A DNA stretch of 64,000 bases from Lineus longissimus (Eukaryota > Nemertea > Pilidiophora > Heteronemertea > Lineidae): contig NC_088315.1 of the NCBI RefSeq assembly GCF_910592395.1, positions 11,036,501-11,100,500 of the forward strand. Direction: 5' to 3'. Positions 63,669 through 64,000 of the stretch are shown piece by piece. A program made the translations under genes and the position numbers. How positions within the stretch are numbered: the stretch's first letter is position 1; the number at the start of each line of letters is the position of its first letter. The notes below the pieces were generated by a model, which was not told the origin of the DNA, ran no database searches, and saw only the letters and a list, made by a program, of their open reading frames with translations.

Positions 63669-64000
63669 GTCTATACTGCAAGATGTACCCCAAATGCCAG
63701 AAAAGGCTCGTATACAGTGTCGGAGAAAACAATCAAGTACGTGCGTGACTTCGAAGAAGCTTTGGTGAATGGTGTTGTCACCTCAATGAAAGAATTTGCG
63801 GACCATTATAAGATTATACGCCATTTCGACGCCTTGGAAAATGAGCAGTTGAAGTACACGTCTTAACAAACAGGGTGGATGAGGAAGGAGACCCTATACT
63901 TGACCACTGGGTACCTGAGGTTCTGCAACCATTCGTGGAAGGAGAGAACGTTGAAAATTACTTCTTCATAGTTGACCATTTTCGACCCCACGTACAGGAC
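63669..64000 (+). pseudogene. Unrecognised coding fragment, frameshifted, runs off the window
   Basis: One frame reads TVSEKTIKYVRDFEEAL, then KEFADHYKIIRHFDALENEQ, to a TAA at 63864-63866. From 63860 another frame continues LTNRVDEEGDPILDHWVPEV and YFFIVDHFRPHVQD to the window edge. Amino-acid composition changes little across the switch, which suggests one gene with a frame error or two joined exons. The family is not recognised. Confidence 0.3.

Noticed and set aside
1-64000. tRNA, rRNA or other structured RNA genes
   Set aside because: None recognised by eye. A covariance-model scan would be needed to exclude them.

Overview
The window looks like a piece of a repeat-rich eukaryotic genome from a marine invertebrate. 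The evidence is intron-containing genes with GT..AG splice sites, many decayed transposons of several classes, long poly(C)/poly(G) runs and one 100-base assembly gap (55952-56051). A Ty3/Gypsy element with integrase ahead of reverse transcriptase (Gmr1-like) was first described in deuterostomes, so a deuterostome (echinoderm, hemichordate or cephalochordate) fits. The sequence alone does not settle the phylum. There are no bacterial operons, rRNA genes or CRISPR arrays.

Layout. 1-14557 and 21621-26764 are two copies of one segmental duplication (or two haplotypes placed in tandem). The left copy carries a damaged Gmr1-like provirus on the minus strand (516-10833, 5-bp target duplication). 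One of its LTRs is split by an APE-type LINE on the plus strand. The right copy has only a solo LTR at the same site. Both copies end in a PAN/Apple-domain exon, intact on the left and broken on the right. Between them lie a Penelope-like element bounded by 140-bp inverted arms (14581-16261) and two unrecognised beta-rich reading frames (17185-18135 and 19209-20192).

26.7-35.9 kb holds the remains of what looks like an endogenous DNA-virus-like element on the minus strand: a capsid-like gene in pieces plus several small membrane, coiled-coil and acidic proteins. It is cut in two by a 4.2-kb transposon inserted at TTAA (29291-33511), which carries a three-exon Cys/His-rich gene. A deleted mariner (36968-37932) and two MITE-like elements follow.

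Host genes. 39360-40658 is an intronless GT32-type Golgi glycosyltransferase. The best-supported gene is on the minus strand, 44883-54434. Nine exons with matching phases encode a 524-residue protein with two ubiquitin-like domains, an acidic linker, a von Willebrand factor A domain with a MIDAS motif and a basic tail. A possible divergent first exon (54847-54908) and a CRE palindrome (54785-54792) lie just upstream.

55-62 kb is mostly structured non-coding DNA: a 503-bp hairpin, an 825-bp fold-back element with a 6-bp target duplication, a 645-bp direct repeat that preserves the empty site of that element, and a degenerate minisatellite of about 50 bp. The right edge has an unrecognised, apparently frameshifted coding fragment.
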